NCBI GenBank assembly: GCA_025699005.1 | Contig: JAILWI010000008.1 | Span: forward strand, 1 to 64,000 | DNA: 64,000 nt | Direction: 5' to 3' | Source: Chloroflexota bacterium | Lineage (GTDB): Bacteria > Chloroflexota > Limnocylindria > QHBO01 | Part shown: positions 41,865-51,324 of the stretch, one piece after another | Layout: each line of letters begins with the position of its first letter | Position numbering within the stretch: position 1 is the stretch's first letter | The notes under the pieces: model-generated | What the model was told of the DNA's origin: nothing | The model's database searches: none | What the model saw: only the letters and a program-made list of their open reading frames with translations | Translations under genes and position numbers: made by a program

Positions 41865-44408
41865 ATGCGCCTGTCCGGCATCGCCTGGCGGGGACTGCTG
41901 GCCCGCCCGCTGCGCACCTCGCTGGCCGTCATCGGCGTGGCGCTGGGCGTGGCGATCGTGGCCGCCACGATGATCACCGGTGCCTCCGCCGACGCGGCGC
42001 TGCGCGGCGCGACGACCGACCTGCTGGGCTCGGCCGACGTCCGGCTGCGCGCATTCAGCGACGCGGGCTTCACCCCTCGCACCGTCCAGGCACTGCGGGC
42101 CGTCCCGGAGGTCATCACGGCCGCTCCGGTGAGCGAGCGGCGCCTGGTCGTCCACACGGCGCCCGGCGACGACGAGCGGGTCTTCACGCTTCAGGTCATC
42201 GGCGTCGACGCCGACGTCGAGTACCGCATCAGGCAGCCGCGCCTCGTGGAGGGCGTGGCGCTGTCACCGGACAGCCCGACCGACGCGCTCGTGCCGGCGA
42301 CGTGGGCCGCGCGGCAGGGACTCCGTCTCGGCGACGAGCTGCGGCTGGACGGCCGAGGTGAGGGCGTGCCGCCGCTGCGAATCATCGGCCTCATGGCGGA
42401 CACGGGCTTCGCGGCGCTCGACCGCGGTGAGGTGATGGTCGTCTCGCGCAGCACGCTCGACGAGTCGTTCACCGTGCCGGCGCCGATCCGCTACCTCGAC
42501 CTGGACCTCGGCCAGGAGCCGGACGAGATCGCCGCGGGGCTGGAGATCGTCCGCGGTCAGCTCGAGGAGCCGTTCATCGTCGAGACGGCGGCGGATGCGT
42601 CGGAGCGCCTGGCGTCGGCGCAGGCCAGCTTCGGAGCGGTGGCGTTCCTCTTCGGCCTGGTCGCGATGGTGGTCGGTGCCTTTCTCGTCGGCAACACGCT
42701 CGCGATGTCGGTGGGGGAGCGCACCCGCGAGTTCGGGCTCCTGCGCGCGGCCGGCACGACGAGCCGGCAGGTCATCGGCCTCGTCCTGCGCCAGGGTGCG
42801 GCGATCGGCGTGGCCGGGAGCGTGCTCGGCATTCTCGGCGGCATCGCCCTCGCCGGCGCCATGGTCGGCTTCCTGTCATCGACGCGGGCCGCCCTCGTGG
42901 CGGGGCTCCCGCTGCCGATCGGTGGAATGCTCCTCGCCTTCGTCCTCGGCCTTGGAGTGACCCTGGCCGGAGCCGTCGTCCCGGCGCTCCGGTCCGCGCG
43001 GCTGTCGCCGGTCGCCGCCCTGCGCCCATCGCGACGGAGTGGCACGGGCCTCGGCGATCGGCTGCGAACGCTGCTCGTCGTGGAGCTTCTCGTCGTGGGG
43101 GCGGGGATCCTCCTCTTCCCGATCGATCGCGCCGGGACGCCGCTCCTGCCGCTCGTGCTGTCGCTCGCGCTCCTGCTGGGTGGTGCCGTGATCACCGCGT
43201 ACCTGCTCGAGCCGCTGGGCCGCGTCATCGGCCGGCCGTTCGAATGGTTCTTCGGGGCGCAGGGCCTGCTCGGCCGCGCGAACCTGTCGCGGGACCGGGT
43301 TCGGACCGGCCTCACGGTCGGCGCGATGATGATCGCCCTGGCCGCCGTCGTCGCCCTGGGCACGGTGGCCGAGTCGGCGCGCGCCGGCGCCGAGCGCTGG
43401 GTGGCCTCGATCCTCCCCGGCGGGAACGCGATTCGCAGCAGCGTGCCGCTCGACGTCGAGTCGTTCCGCCCGACGTTCGAGGGGACCGACGGCCTCCAGG
43501 TCGCGAGCGCGGTGCTGGAGGTGCCGGCCGTCTACGTCACCGATGACTCCCAGGAGGAGGTGAGCCTCGCCGGCATCGATCCCAACGTGTTCCAGGATGC
43601 CGGGTCGCTCATCGTGTCCGGCGCCGATCGTGCCGACGCCTACTTCGCGCTGCGGAACCGAGAGGCGGTGCTCGTGCCCGAGGCGTTCGCCGATCGTCAC
43701 GGCGTGGGCGTCGGGGACACGATCACCCTCGGTCAGCCCGGCGCCACTTCCGCGAACTTCGGCGTGGCGGGCATCGTCGATTACACGATCCCGGGCCGGA
43801 CGCCGGACGGCGCCCTGATCATCAACGCCGCCGATGCGCGGGACCTGTTCGGCGTGACCGCCGCATCGCTGTGGGTCATGATCCCGCAGGCTGACATCGC
43901 GCCATCGGTGTTCGCATCGGCGGTGCGGGACACCGCGAACCAGCTGGCGGCACAGCCGCTGACGGCGCGCGATCTTGCCGGGGACCTCGCCGGATCACTG
44001 GATCGGCTGGTGGGTCTCTTCGACGTCCTGGCGCTCATCGCCGTCGTCATCGGCGCACTGGGCATCGTGAACACGCTCGGGATCGGCATCAGCGAGCGGG
44101 TGCGCGAGATCGCCATCCTGCGCTCGCACGGCATGACCGTCGGGCAGGTGCAGGCCATGGTCGTGGCCGAGGCGGCGATCATGGGGGCGATCGCCGGCGT
44201 GCTGGCCATCGTGACCGGGCTGCTCGTCGCGTTCGCCCTGGTCGGCGGCGGGGCATCGGCGGATCTGGCAGCCGGCGTGCGGCTGCCGTGGGGGCTCCTC
44301 GTGGCGGTCATCCTGGTCGGGACCGGGGTCGCCGCACTCGCGGGCCTGTATCCGGCTCGCGTCGCCGCCTCCCTCCCGATCGTCCGACACCTCAAGCAGT
44401 TCGAATAG
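41865..44408 (+). CDS. ABC transporter permease with two FtsX domains
   Basis: 847 residues: helix 1 (SLAVIGVALGVAIVAATMIT), a large extracytoplasmic domain, three helices with the GERTREFGLLRAAGTTSRQV loop near residue 290, two further central helices near 405-450, a second extracytoplasmic domain, and three final helices with SERVREIAILRSHGMTVGQV near 745. The two FtsX repeats in one chain mark the large MacB/YtrF-like permease type, which works as a monomer with two ATPase copies. It is co-transcribed with the ATPase at 41112. The function of such systems ranges from antimicrobial peptide resistance to lipid transport. Confidence 0.92.
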   Translation: MRLSGIAWRGLLARPLRTSLAVIGVALGVAIVAATMITGASADAALRGATTDLLGSADVRLRAFSDAGFTPRTVQALRAVPEVITAAPVSERRLVVHTAPGDDERVFTLQVIGVDADVEYRIRQPRLVEGVALSPDSPTDALVPATWAARQGLRLGDELRLDGRGEGVPPLRIIGLMADTGFAALDRGEVMVVSRSTLDESFTVPAPIRYLDLDLGQEPDEIAAGLEIVRGQLEEPFIVETAADASERLASAQASFGAVAFLFGLVAMVVGAFLVGNTLAMSVGERTREFGLLRAAGTTSRQVIGLVLRQGAAIGVAGSVLGILGGIALAGAMVGFLSSTRAALVAGLPLPIGGMLLAFVLGLGVTLAGAVVPALRSARLSPVAALRPSRRSGTGLGDRLRTLLVVELLVVGAGILLFPIDRAGTPLLPLVLSLALLLGGAVITAYLLEPLGRVIGRPFEWFFGAQGLLGRANLSRDRVRTGLTVGAMMIALAAVVALGTVAESARAGAERWVASILPGGNAIRSSVPLDVESFRPTFEGTDGLQVASAVLEVPAVYVTDDSQEEVSLAGIDPNVFQDAGSLIVSGADRADAYFALRNREAVLVPEAFADRHGVGVGDTITLGQPGATSANFGVAGIVDYTIPGRTPDGALIINAADARDLFGVTAASLWVMIPQADIAPSVFASAVRDTANQLAAQPLTARDLAGDLAGSLDRLVGLFDVLALIAVVIGALGIVNTLGIGISERVREIAILRSHGMTVGQVQAMVVAEAAIMGAIAGVLAIVTGLLVAFALVGGGASADLAAGVRLPWGLLVAVILVGTGVAALAGLYPARVAASLPIVRHLKQFE

Positions 44409-44417
44409 GAGGAGCCG

Positions 44418-44846
44418 ATGCCAGCCGGTCTATCCGAGATCTCCGCCGGACGCGGCTTCGTCGGACGTCTCGAGACGGGGAGCGACCTCGTCGAGGAGAT
44501 CGAGCGCTTCTGCACCGAGCACGGCGTGGTCGCCGCGCAGGTCACGGTCATCGGCGCGGTGCGTCGCGCTGCCTACGCGTACTACGAGCAGCACGACCGT
44601 CGCTACCGGGAGCTCGAGTCCCGGACGCATCACGAGATCGTCGGCTTCACCGGCAACATCAGCCTGCGCGACGACAAGCCGTTCCTCCACGCGCACGCCA
44701 CCTTCGCCGATGCCGACGGCGCCACCGTCGGGGGTCACCTGCTGCGTGGCTGCGAGGTCTTCGCTGCCGAGATCATGATTCGCGAGTTCACCGGCGTCTC
44801 CCTCGTCCGCATCCACGACGACGAGACCGGCCTCGCCCTCTGGTGA
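44418..44846 (+). CDS. PPC (DUF296) domain protein
   Basis: 142 residues, a single PPC domain: GRGFVGRLETGSDLVEEIER, VTVIGAVRRAAYAYYEQ, then the His-rich core HHEIVGFTGNISLRD, FLHAHATFADADG and VGGHLLRGCEVFAAEIMI. The His cluster corresponds to the metal site of bacterial PPC trimers. Plant relatives carry an AT-hook; none is seen here. Role unknown; possibly small-molecule or DNA binding. A strong AGGAGG lies 6 bases before the ATG, and a small ORF overlaps its stop (GTGA). Confidence 0.88.
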   Translation: MPAGLSEISAGRGFVGRLETGSDLVEEIERFCTEHGVVAAQVTVIGAVRRAAYAYYEQHDRRYRELESRTHHEIVGFTGNISLRDDKPFLHAHATFADADGATVGGHLLRGCEVFAAEIMIREFTGVSLVRIHDDETGLALW

Positions 44847-44962
44847 TCAGGATCACCGTCGATGACGATGGCCTGGTGATGGACTACGAGGGCTTCGCCG
44901 AATGGATTCGTCAGGGATCAGACGTGAGCGAGAGCCCGTCCGCGTCCCAGCGCCATCAGTGA
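44843..44962 (+). CDS. Possible coupled small ORF, or C-terminal remnant
   Basis: 39 residues: GTG overlapping the PPC stop as GTGA, then IRITVDDDGLVMDYEGFAEW followed by a Ser-rich tail. The VDDDGLVMDYEGF stretch looks like the C-terminus of a folded enzyme family, so this may be a remnant of a larger gene. Its last 45 bases overlap the end of the convergent MFS gene. Too short to assign. Confidence 0.3.
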   Translation: MIRITVDDDGLVMDYEGFAEWIRQGSDVSESPSASQRHQ

Positions 44963-46111
44963 ACCGAGCGCTCCGAGGAGCGCCACTCCCGCACCGGCCA
45001 GGAAGGCTGCGGGAATCCCGCCGGCTGCCGCCACCAGCCCCAGGACCATGGGTCCGGCGCCGAACGCGAGATCGATGGAGACCGACATCGTTCCCATGGC
45101 TGCCCCGCGCTCGTGCGGCGCCACTCGGGTCAGCACCGCGGAGAAGAACGCCGGGGTCGTGAACGCGACACCGACGGCGAGGATCCCCGCCCCGAGGAGA
45201 AGGCCCACGGCGTTGGGCACCAGCGCGACGACCGCGATCCCGGCGGCGGTCAGCGCGAGTGCCGCCGAGCCCAGTCGGTACGGGGCGACGCGATCGGGGA
45301 GCTTGGCGAAGAGGAGCCGCGTGCCGACCACGATGACTCCGAACTCGAGGAGGGCGAGGCTCCAGTCGGCAAACCCGATCCCCTCGGCGTAGAGAGCAAC
45401 GAACGCGAAGAACCCGGCCATGGCCGCGATGCCGCTGAGAAGGCCGAGGCCAGGACCGATGGCCGCCCGATGGATGAGCGGCACGACCGGCAGGTCGGCG
45501 TCGGCAACGGCTGCTCGAGTCTCAGGCATGCGCAGCGCGAGAACGGCGGCAAGGAGCGCAAGCCCGGCTGCTCCGAGCCACGCTAGGGTGAAACCGCCGA
45601 TGCCGAGAAGGCCCTGGCCGATCAGCGGCCCGAGCCCGATTCCGAGATAGAGCGAGAGCGAGTTGTAGCTCAGTGCCTCACCGGTCCGGCCGGGCGGCGC
45701 GAGGTCCGCGAGCGCTGCGAATCCGGCGACGAAGAAGAACGCCTCGGCGACCCCGAGGACGAGCCGGAGACCGACCATCACGCTCAGGTCGGGGGCGATG
45801 GCATGGGCGGCGGTCGCGGCCGCGTAGAGGAGCGCACCGCCGACGAGCAGGGGTCGACGACCTCGTCGATCGGAGGTGCGGCCGGCGATCGGGCGGAGGA
45901 ACAGTGCCGTGAGCGCCAGGGCGCCGACGGCGATGCCCACGCCCACCTCGTCGGCACCGAGCACGCGTGCCGCGAACAGCGGGGCGAGTGGAATCTCCAT
46001 TCCTGCGGCCGTGAAGTACGCAAGCTCGGCAAGGAGGAGCACGATGAACGCGCGGGTGAAGAGCCGAGCCTCGATCGTCTCGGTCGGAGACGCAACGGGT
46101 CGTCGCTTCAT
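44918..46111 (-). CDS. Major facilitator superfamily transporter
   Basis: 397 residues with 12 membrane helices. The MFS motif A appears between helices 2 and 3 as GRTSDRRGRRPLLVGG, and the second half has the related LPDRVAPYRLG segment. It looks like a drug/multidrug or sugar-efflux type carrier, but the substrate is unknown. The ATG at 46111 (KRRPVASPTETIEA) has ACAGGAG 6 bases upstream; a longer open frame to 46303 is non-coding in appearance. It is convergent with the PPC gene. Confidence 0.9.
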   Translation of the reverse strand: MKRRPVASPTETIEARLFTRAFIVLLLAELAYFTAAGMEIPLAPLFAARVLGADEVGVGIAVGALALTALFLRPIAGRTSDRRGRRPLLVGGALLYAAATAAHAIAPDLSVMVGLRLVLGVAEAFFFVAGFAALADLAPPGRTGEALSYNSLSLYLGIGLGPLIGQGLLGIGGFTLAWLGAAGLALLAAVLALRMPETRAAVADADLPVVPLIHRAAIGPGLGLLSGIAAMAGFFAFVALYAEGIGFADWSLALLEFGVIVVGTRLLFAKLPDRVAPYRLGSAALALTAAGIAVVALVPNAVGLLLGAGILAVGVAFTTPAFFSAVLTRVAPHERGAAMGTMSVSIDLAFGAGPMVLGLVAAAGGIPAAFLAGAGVALLGALGSLMALGRGRALAHV

Positions 46112-46303
46112 GTCGACTCCTGTCCGCCCCGTACGAGGGCGGCGCGGTCGAACCGAGTGTCGCACCGCTGTCCAGAGCCCAGCGGAGCCGGACGCCCGCG
46201 CCATGCGTGACCTCCTCGTGCGTTTGCGCGAAGGAGGAGGTGAGGACCAGGCTGCTTGGTCGTGTGCCGCGCTCGCCCTGCTCGACGGGCTCGCGTCGAT
46301 CAC

Positions 46304-47638
46304 TCAGCGGGGGGTCGGATCGAGGGCGTCGGGAATCCCGTCGTTGTCGTCGTCCGGATCGCAGGCGTCGCCGAGGGCATCTCCGTCCGCGTTCTCCTGG
46401 CCAGGGTTCGGCACGAGGGGGCAGTTGTCCGGCCCCAGGCCGACGGCGACGTCCGGGACCCCGTCGCCATCGGTGTCAACCACGAGGATCGGCGTCGGCG
46501 CTGGGGTCGACGACGGGGGCGGAGGCAGCGTCGGGAGTGGAGTCGGATGTGGCGTCGGCGCAACCGTCGGCGGCGCCGTGGGAGAGGGGGATGGAAGGCC
46601 CGGGGGAGGCGGCGTGGGCCAGTCGGGGGGCCGCGGCGTCACCATCGTCACCGGCGGGTTGGTCGGGATCGGGCCGTTCGCGCCACCGCCTTGCGGACCG
46701 GACCACGAGGCGCGGGTGGCGGTCAAGCTCCCGTCCGCGGGCGCGCCCCGCGTGTCGTCTGCCACCTCATCTCCCAGCGCCGAGGAGGTCGGCCGCGGAG
46801 TGGACTCAGGCGAGGCGTCGGTCGGCGGCGCCGCCGCGAGCACGCGCTCCCGAACCGATCCGCCCCCGGCCACTTCCGGTCCGGACGACGGCGGTGCGTC
46901 GGTGTCGATCGGGCCGAGGACCCCGTTGAGGCCGGCCGCGAGGACGATGGCCGCCGCCGCCGCCCGCAACAGGCTGCTGCGGCGATTTGCGGAGGCAGCG
47001 ATTGGCGCCACAGCCTTCCGCCGCGGGGGAGGGCCAGCATCGGCCCTGGCTGGGTGCAGCGGCACGACTGCTGCCGATGGACGGACCCTCTTGATCTCGG
47101 ACTCTCGGAGAATTGCCTGCGATCGCTCCAGCGCCGCCATGGCCGCGAGGCCGTGACGGCGGATCCTCCGCTCGAGGGGGGCCGCTCGGAGCGCCCGCGA
47201 GCCGCGAAGGCGTCGTAGCGCACGAAGGCCGACGGCCTCGGCCCCATGACCGCGGATGGATAGGGACGTGTGCTCGACCCAGGCATCGCCGTGGAGGCGC
47301 CGCAGGAGGCGGAGGCCGACCCCTGCATCGGCTCCCTGCGAGGGCGCCGGTTCGGGGTGGCCCGCGCTGCGGAGGGGACCCTCGGGTGATCGCGAGGCTG
47401 CGGCAGCCATCCTGACCGCGTTGCGGGTGACCTCTCGCAGCCGTCGATCGGCCCGACGAGCGAGGCGGATGCTCGAAGTGGTGGTAGTAGACGCGCAGGC
47501 TTCGCAGCGGTCGTGCCGGGCGCTCCAGCACGCGGCGCAGATGCACCGGTCGCACTCGACGCAGTACCGATGATCGGGGGCCGCGGCGATGATGGGGGTG
47601 CCGCAGGCGTCGCAGGGAATCCGAGGATGACGGGCCAC
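46304..47638 (-). CDS. Zinc-finger / membrane / Pro-rich stalk / calcium-repeat protein
   Basis: 444 residues from a GTG at 47638. Residues 9-48 hold nine Cys (9,12,26,29,32,34,37,45,48) with His in between, like a B-box/RING-type zinc finger. Residues 55-220 are Arg-rich and helical. One membrane helix lies at 222-241 ([20 protein letters not shown]). Beyond it are an acidic region, a Pro/Thr stalk (330-384) and thrombospondin type 3-like calcium loops (388-444: [31 protein letters not shown]). The expected topology is zinc domain inside, calcium loops outside. It is encoded back to back with a sigma-70-like factor, so an anti-sigma or sensor role is possible but unproven. Confidence 0.7.
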   Translation of the reverse strand: MARHPRIPCDACGTPIIAAAPDHRYCVECDRCICAACWSARHDRCEACASTTTTSSIRLARRADRRLREVTRNAVRMAAAASRSPEGPLRSAGHPEPAPSQGADAGVGLRLLRRLHGDAWVEHTSLSIRGHGAEAVGLRALRRLRGSRALRAAPLERRIRRHGLAAMAALERSQAILRESEIKRVRPSAAVVPLHPARADAGPPPRRKAVAPIAASANRRSSLLRAAAAAIVLAAGLNGVLGPIDTDAPPSSGPEVAGGGSVRERVLAAAPPTDASPESTPRPTSSALGDEVADDTRGAPADGSLTATRASWSGPQGGGANGPIPTNPPVTMVTPRPPDWPTPPPPGLPSPSPTAPPTVAPTPHPTPLPTLPPPPSSTPAPTPILVVDTDGDGVPDVAVGLGPDNCPLVPNPGQENADGDALGDACDPDDDNDGIPDALDPTPR

Positions 47639-47675
47639 GCCGTCAGGCGTGCACGATCGGTACCATCGGAAGCCG

Positions 47676-48653
47676 ATGGGCAGCGTGGCCACATCGGCCT
47701 TGTCCGCGGCGATTCCTCGCTCGATACTGGCTCGTGAACATGCGGGCGAGAACGTGCTGAGCATTGCGCAGGCCCACGAGCGACAGGAGTACGCAGCCTT
47801 CTTCGAAGCTGAGTTCGCCCCGACCGTTCGGACCCTCCGGGCCATCGCTGGCGACGCCGCCGAGGACATTGCGCAGGAGGCATTCCTCGTCGCCTTCCAG
47901 CAGTGGAACCACGTTGGCGCGCTCGAGGCACCCGGTGCGTGGCTGCGGCTCGTCGGTCGGCGCATGGCGTGGCGCAGGAGAAGCCGCGAGATCCGCCGCT
48001 CCGCGCTGGAAGCCGCAGCCGAGGAGCCATTCACCGGGATGGCCATCCCAGGGCTCGACCCAGATCTGATTCATGCGCTCCACACGCTGGCGGCGCGCGA
48101 CCGGCTCGCGGTGGTACTACATCACCTTGCCGGCCACACGGTCGCCGAGGTCGCATCGATCCTCGAGACGACGGAGGGAGGGACACGGGTCCTCCTGATG
48201 CGCGCGCGCGAGCGCGTCGGAGCGGTCCTCACCGGGCACGCAGGCAGATGGGTGTCCACGCGGAGATGGCGAACGGACGACATGGTGCCGTTGCTGCGCA
48301 CTATCGCAACCCCTCCGCAGCTCGAAGCCGTGATCGCCGATCTGCAACCGCGCGGAAGCCGATGGGTTCTCGAGCTCGAGCGGGGTCGGTATCTGCTCCA
48401 CACGGACGACGACGAGCGTCTCGACTGGGGCACGTTCCGCTCGCGCGGTCGCCGGCTCGAGCTCACGCCGTGGGACAAGTCCGGTGTGGTGCTCCTGGCG
48501 ACGAACGCTCACGGTGACCGCCGCCGATTCACGGTGCTCAGCGATACGTCGGGGCCGACGCACGGTGTCCCGGACGCCGTCTTCATGCGCCTCCTGCTCG
48601 GTGCCGACGAGTTCCGCTTCGTGAGGCCGGACGTACCGCTTCCGCCGATGTAA
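47676..48653 (+). CDS. ECF-like sigma-70 family factor with C-terminal extension
   Basis: 325 residues. Region 2 is around residues 40-105 ([40 protein letters not shown], with the DIAQEAF core), and region 4 is around 130-180 ([40 protein letters not shown]). The last ~125 residues are an extra domain ([36 protein letters not shown]) of unknown fold. C-terminally extended ECF factors often carry sensor or self-regulating domains. The start is uncertain: GTG 47649, ATG 47676 and GTG 47754 are in frame. It diverges from the zinc-finger membrane protein. Confidence 0.78.
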   Translation: MGSVATSALSAAIPRSILAREHAGENVLSIAQAHERQEYAAFFEAEFAPTVRTLRAIAGDAAEDIAQEAFLVAFQQWNHVGALEAPGAWLRLVGRRMAWRRRSREIRRSALEAAAEEPFTGMAIPGLDPDLIHALHTLAARDRLAVVLHHLAGHTVAEVASILETTEGGTRVLLMRARERVGAVLTGHAGRWVSTRRWRTDDMVPLLRTIATPPQLEAVIADLQPRGSRWVLELERGRYLLHTDDDERLDWGTFRSRGRRLELTPWDKSGVVLLATNAHGDRRRFTVLSDTSGPTHGVPDAVFMRLLLGADEFRFVRPDVPLPPM

Positions 48654-48710
48654 CGCCGAGGTGGGTTCGGGTCAGTCGTAGGTGATCGTTCCGCATGGGA
48701 GGTCGACACC

Positions 48711-49583
48711 TTGACTCGACGTACGCCTGGCATCCTTGCAGTTCTCGCGCTCGCCGGGACCGCATGCGGTGGGGCACCCCCGGCATCGACCGATGCGCCA
48801 CCGACCGCCAGTCCGCAGGCAACCTCCTCCGCGTCGCTCGCGCCATCGTCTCCGACACCGGGACCGATCGGCGGGACCTACGAGGTCGACGGTCGCGAGC
48901 TGACGATCTCGTGCGAGGGATCGGGATCTCCCACCTTCATCATCGAAGGGGGCGAGGGCATGTCGATGAGCGACTTCGGTGGGCTGCGCGCCGAGCTGGC
49001 CACACGGGGTACCGCCTGCACCTACAGTCGAGCACTCGCTTCCGGGGGGACAATCGATGGCGAGCAGGTCGTGGCTGACCTCCACGCGCTCCTCGACGCG
49101 GCCGACATAGCCCGACCTGTGGTTCTCGTTGGGCACTCGGCGGGTGGGATGTTCGTTCAGCTGTACGCCCGCGTGCATCCGGACGACGTTCTCGGTGTCC
49201 TGGCGATGAACCCGGTACCTCCGTGGGGCCCATGGCAAACCGAGGCGTTCGCGGTCATGACCGAGGAGGAACGCGCTGCGGAGACGGCGTACTTTTCGGG
49301 CGACAACGGCGAGTCGATTGACTACGCGACGACCAGTGAGCAGCTCGATCAGGCCCCGGGCCCCCCGGAACTCCCGTTCCACCTCGTCATCTCCGACGGA
49401 ACCCAGTGTGAAGGCAGCGACATTTGCCAACGTGTCTCGCAAGTGGCCGAGAGCATCATGCAGAACGTGGCCGAGTCTTGGCCTCGCGGAGAATTCGAAG
49501 TCGTCTCGGCAAGCCACGACATCTTCCGTGATGACCTCCAGACAGTTCTCGATGCCGTGGATCGCATCCTTGCAGATGGGTGA
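48711..49583 (+). CDS. Lipoprotein alpha/beta-hydrolase
   Basis: 290 residues. A lipobox (LAGTAC, Cys19) is followed by a Ser/Thr/Pro linker and an alpha/beta-hydrolase domain. The nucleophile elbow is VVLVGHSAGGMFVQLYARVH (Ser in GHSAG, near residue 145), the oxyanion region is FIIEGGEG and the catalytic His is probably in VVSASHDIF near the C-terminus. The acid is unclear. Two Cys pairs (SCEG/TACTYS, QCEGSDICQ) suggest disulfides outside the cell. TTG start at 48711, supported by GGGAGG 8 bases upstream. It follows the sigma factor gene by 57 bases and could be a target or partner. Confidence 0.85.
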   Translation: MTRRTPGILAVLALAGTACGGAPPASTDAPPTASPQATSSASLAPSSPTPGPIGGTYEVDGRELTISCEGSGSPTFIIEGGEGMSMSDFGGLRAELATRGTACTYSRALASGGTIDGEQVVADLHALLDAADIARPVVLVGHSAGGMFVQLYARVHPDDVLGVLAMNPVPPWGPWQTEAFAVMTEEERAAETAYFSGDNGESIDYATTSEQLDQAPGPPELPFHLVISDGTQCEGSDICQRVSQVAESIMQNVAESWPRGEFEVVSASHDIFRDDLQTVLDAVDRILADG

Positions 49584-49777
49584 CAGCCCTGAGAGGCAGC
49601 GGAACAAGAGCCGAGGCGTAGGAGTTCTCGGCCCGTGCCGGTTCAGTCAGCGACGCGACGATGCGGGGCGACGGGGGACTGGACGCATACCGATCCTGGA
49701 CGGCGGTCGGGCGCCGTCGGCGCGCTGTGGCACAATGCGCAATCGAGTCATCCGCTCTCTTTGAGCGTGAAAATGTT

Positions 49778-49854
49778 GCGCCCGTAGCTCAGCGGATCAG
49801 AGCAGCTGACTTCGGATCAGCAGGTCGGGGGTTCGAATCCCTCCGGGCGCGCCA
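49778..49854 (+). tRNA. tRNA-Arg (anticodon TCG)
   Basis: Acceptor GCGCCCG pairs with CGGGCGC, D arm GCTC/GAGC, anticodon stem GCTGA/TCAGC with loop CTTCGGA, T loop TTCGAAT. Discriminator G and an encoded CCA at 49852-49854. It reads CGA. Confidence 0.95.
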
Positions 49855-49857
49855 ATC

Positions 49858-50415
49858 TCACGGATTCACGTAGAACGACGGAACGGGGCGCGCCTCCGCC
49901 TCGGCCGCGGTGGTCGCCTCGCCGTTCTCGGCGATGTCGGCGAGCAGCCACTCCATCTCCGCGATCTCACGCCGCTGCGCCGCGATGATCTCGTCGGCCA
50001 GCTCTCGCACACGGACGTCCTGAATGTTGGCGCGATCGCTGGTCAGTATCGCGATCGAGTGGTGCGGGATCATGCCGCGCATGTAGTTGCCGTCGCCGAC
50101 CAGGGCCTGCGACTGCGAGAGGAACGTCGCCACGGCGCCGATGAGGACCGCCCCGACCACCACGCCGATGTTCCATCGGCGGTTCGGATACATGCCCCAC
50201 ATCCAGGCCATCATGACGACGCCCATGGCGCCGCCCATGGTGAGCGCCATGTACACGCGCTCCTCACTGAAGTGGATGTGCGAGACGTCGACCACGTTCA
50301 GGTACGTCACGAGGTACATCACGAGCACCGAGCTCGCGATCATCGCGCCGAAGCGCAGGTACATCGATCGGTCGTGGGTCGCCTTGCCTTCTCGCGCTCG
50401 GTCGGCTTTCGCCAT
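49858..50415 (-). CDS. DUF305 family membrane protein
   Basis: 185 residues. Three membrane helices fill about residues 22-110 (FGAMIASSVLVMYLVTYLNV, MGGAMGVVMMAWMWGMY, then VVVGAVLIGAVATFL). The DUF305 ferritin-like part follows, with YMRGMIPHHSIAILTSDRA (the hallmark M-x-x-HH) and REIAEMEWLLADI. Members are often near copper or other metal resistance genes; a metal-binding role is likely but not shown. The ATG at 50415 is preceded by GAGGAG 4 bases upstream. The upstream open frame to 50751 is a shadow. Its stop is four bases from the tRNA-Arg end. Confidence 0.87.
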   Translation of the reverse strand: MAKADRAREGKATHDRSMYLRFGAMIASSVLVMYLVTYLNVVDVSHIHFSEERVYMALTMGGAMGVVMMAWMWGMYPNRRWNIGVVVGAVLIGAVATFLSQSQALVGDGNYMRGMIPHHSIAILTSDRANIQDVRVRELADEIIAAQRREIAEMEWLLADIAENGEATTAAEAEARPVPSFYVNP

Positions 50416-50621
50416 CGGTCTCCTCCACGTGTGTTCGGCCTGTCCGTCTTCGAGAGCGGGCAGGAACCCTGCCACCCAGAGCGCGCGCTCCGCCGCCGTC
50501 CGGATCTCCGGTACATCGGTCCCATCGGCGGATAGGCGGTCTGGGTGATCCGATTGCGCGGCCCACGCACGTATGGTTCCGGCACCAATCGCGATGTCCG
50601 CGTGATGCATCGAGGGGAGCC

Positions 50622-51059
50622 ATGTCCACACGGACGTTCGAGGTCGATCTCTACACCCACCTGAACATCGATCCCGGCGCGCCCGCGTCGGCGATCCGAT
50701 CCGCGTACCGAACCCTCGCGCATCGGCTCCATCCGGACCGCAACGCGGCACCGGACGCCCATCGGGAGATGGTCCGCATCAACAAGGCGTACCAGACGCT
50801 TCGCGACCCGGCGCTCCGCCAGGCGTACGACGCGACGCGGTCCGCCCCGCCCCCGGTCGCGCCCCCCAAACCGGCCCCGACCCGGTTCGACGCCGCCGGC
50901 CGGCTGATCCTGACCTTCGGACGCTACCAGGGGTGGGCCCTGACCGAGGTGATGCGGCAGGAGCCGGAATACCTCGAGTGGCTCAGCCGTCACTCGTCGG
51001 GCATCGGGTACCGACGCGAGATCCAGCGCCTGTTCGACGAGCGCCGCGCCCGACGCTGA
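50622..51059 (+). CDS. J-domain protein with an RYQG-type C-terminal domain
   Basis: 145 residues. Residues 5-70 form a J domain: DLYTHLNIDPGAPASAIRSA, RTLAHRLHPDRN (HPD motif intact) and KAYQTLRDPALRQAYD. It would stimulate an Hsp70 ATPase. After a Pro-rich linker, residues 92-140 hold FGRYQGWALTEVMRQEPEYLEW, similar to the small exonuclease-X/DUF3820-type module that follows some nucleases (inference). GAGGGGAG 6 bases before the ATG. The combination is unusual. Confidence 0.8.
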   Translation: MSTRTFEVDLYTHLNIDPGAPASAIRSAYRTLAHRLHPDRNAAPDAHREMVRINKAYQTLRDPALRQAYDATRSAPPPVAPPKPAPTRFDAAGRLILTFGRYQGWALTEVMRQEPEYLEWLSRHSSGIGYRREIQRLFDERRARR

Positions 51060-51324
51060 ACGGGCGGGTCGGTCATTTCGTCGGTACCATGGAGGCATCT
51101 CGTCTCGTCCGGTGCTACGGACGTTGCGAGCCAGGCGCCGGAGAGGTGGATTGCACACCACTCCGGCGTCGTTCGTTGTCCGCTGTCCGACGGCCCGGTC
51201 GTGGTGCATCCGGTCACCGCTGGACGGCTTCGCCGATGTCGGGCGCTGGCGCCGGGTGGGATGATCGTTCTCCACAGCCGAATCGGCAGCTTCTCCCATG
51301 CCCGCTCGAGCGGAAGCCCCGCCG

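Noticed and set aside
46256-47218. Arg-rich plus-strand frames opposite the zinc-finger membrane protein
   Set aside because: Extreme Arg composition and no conserved features; the minus strand carries ordered domains.
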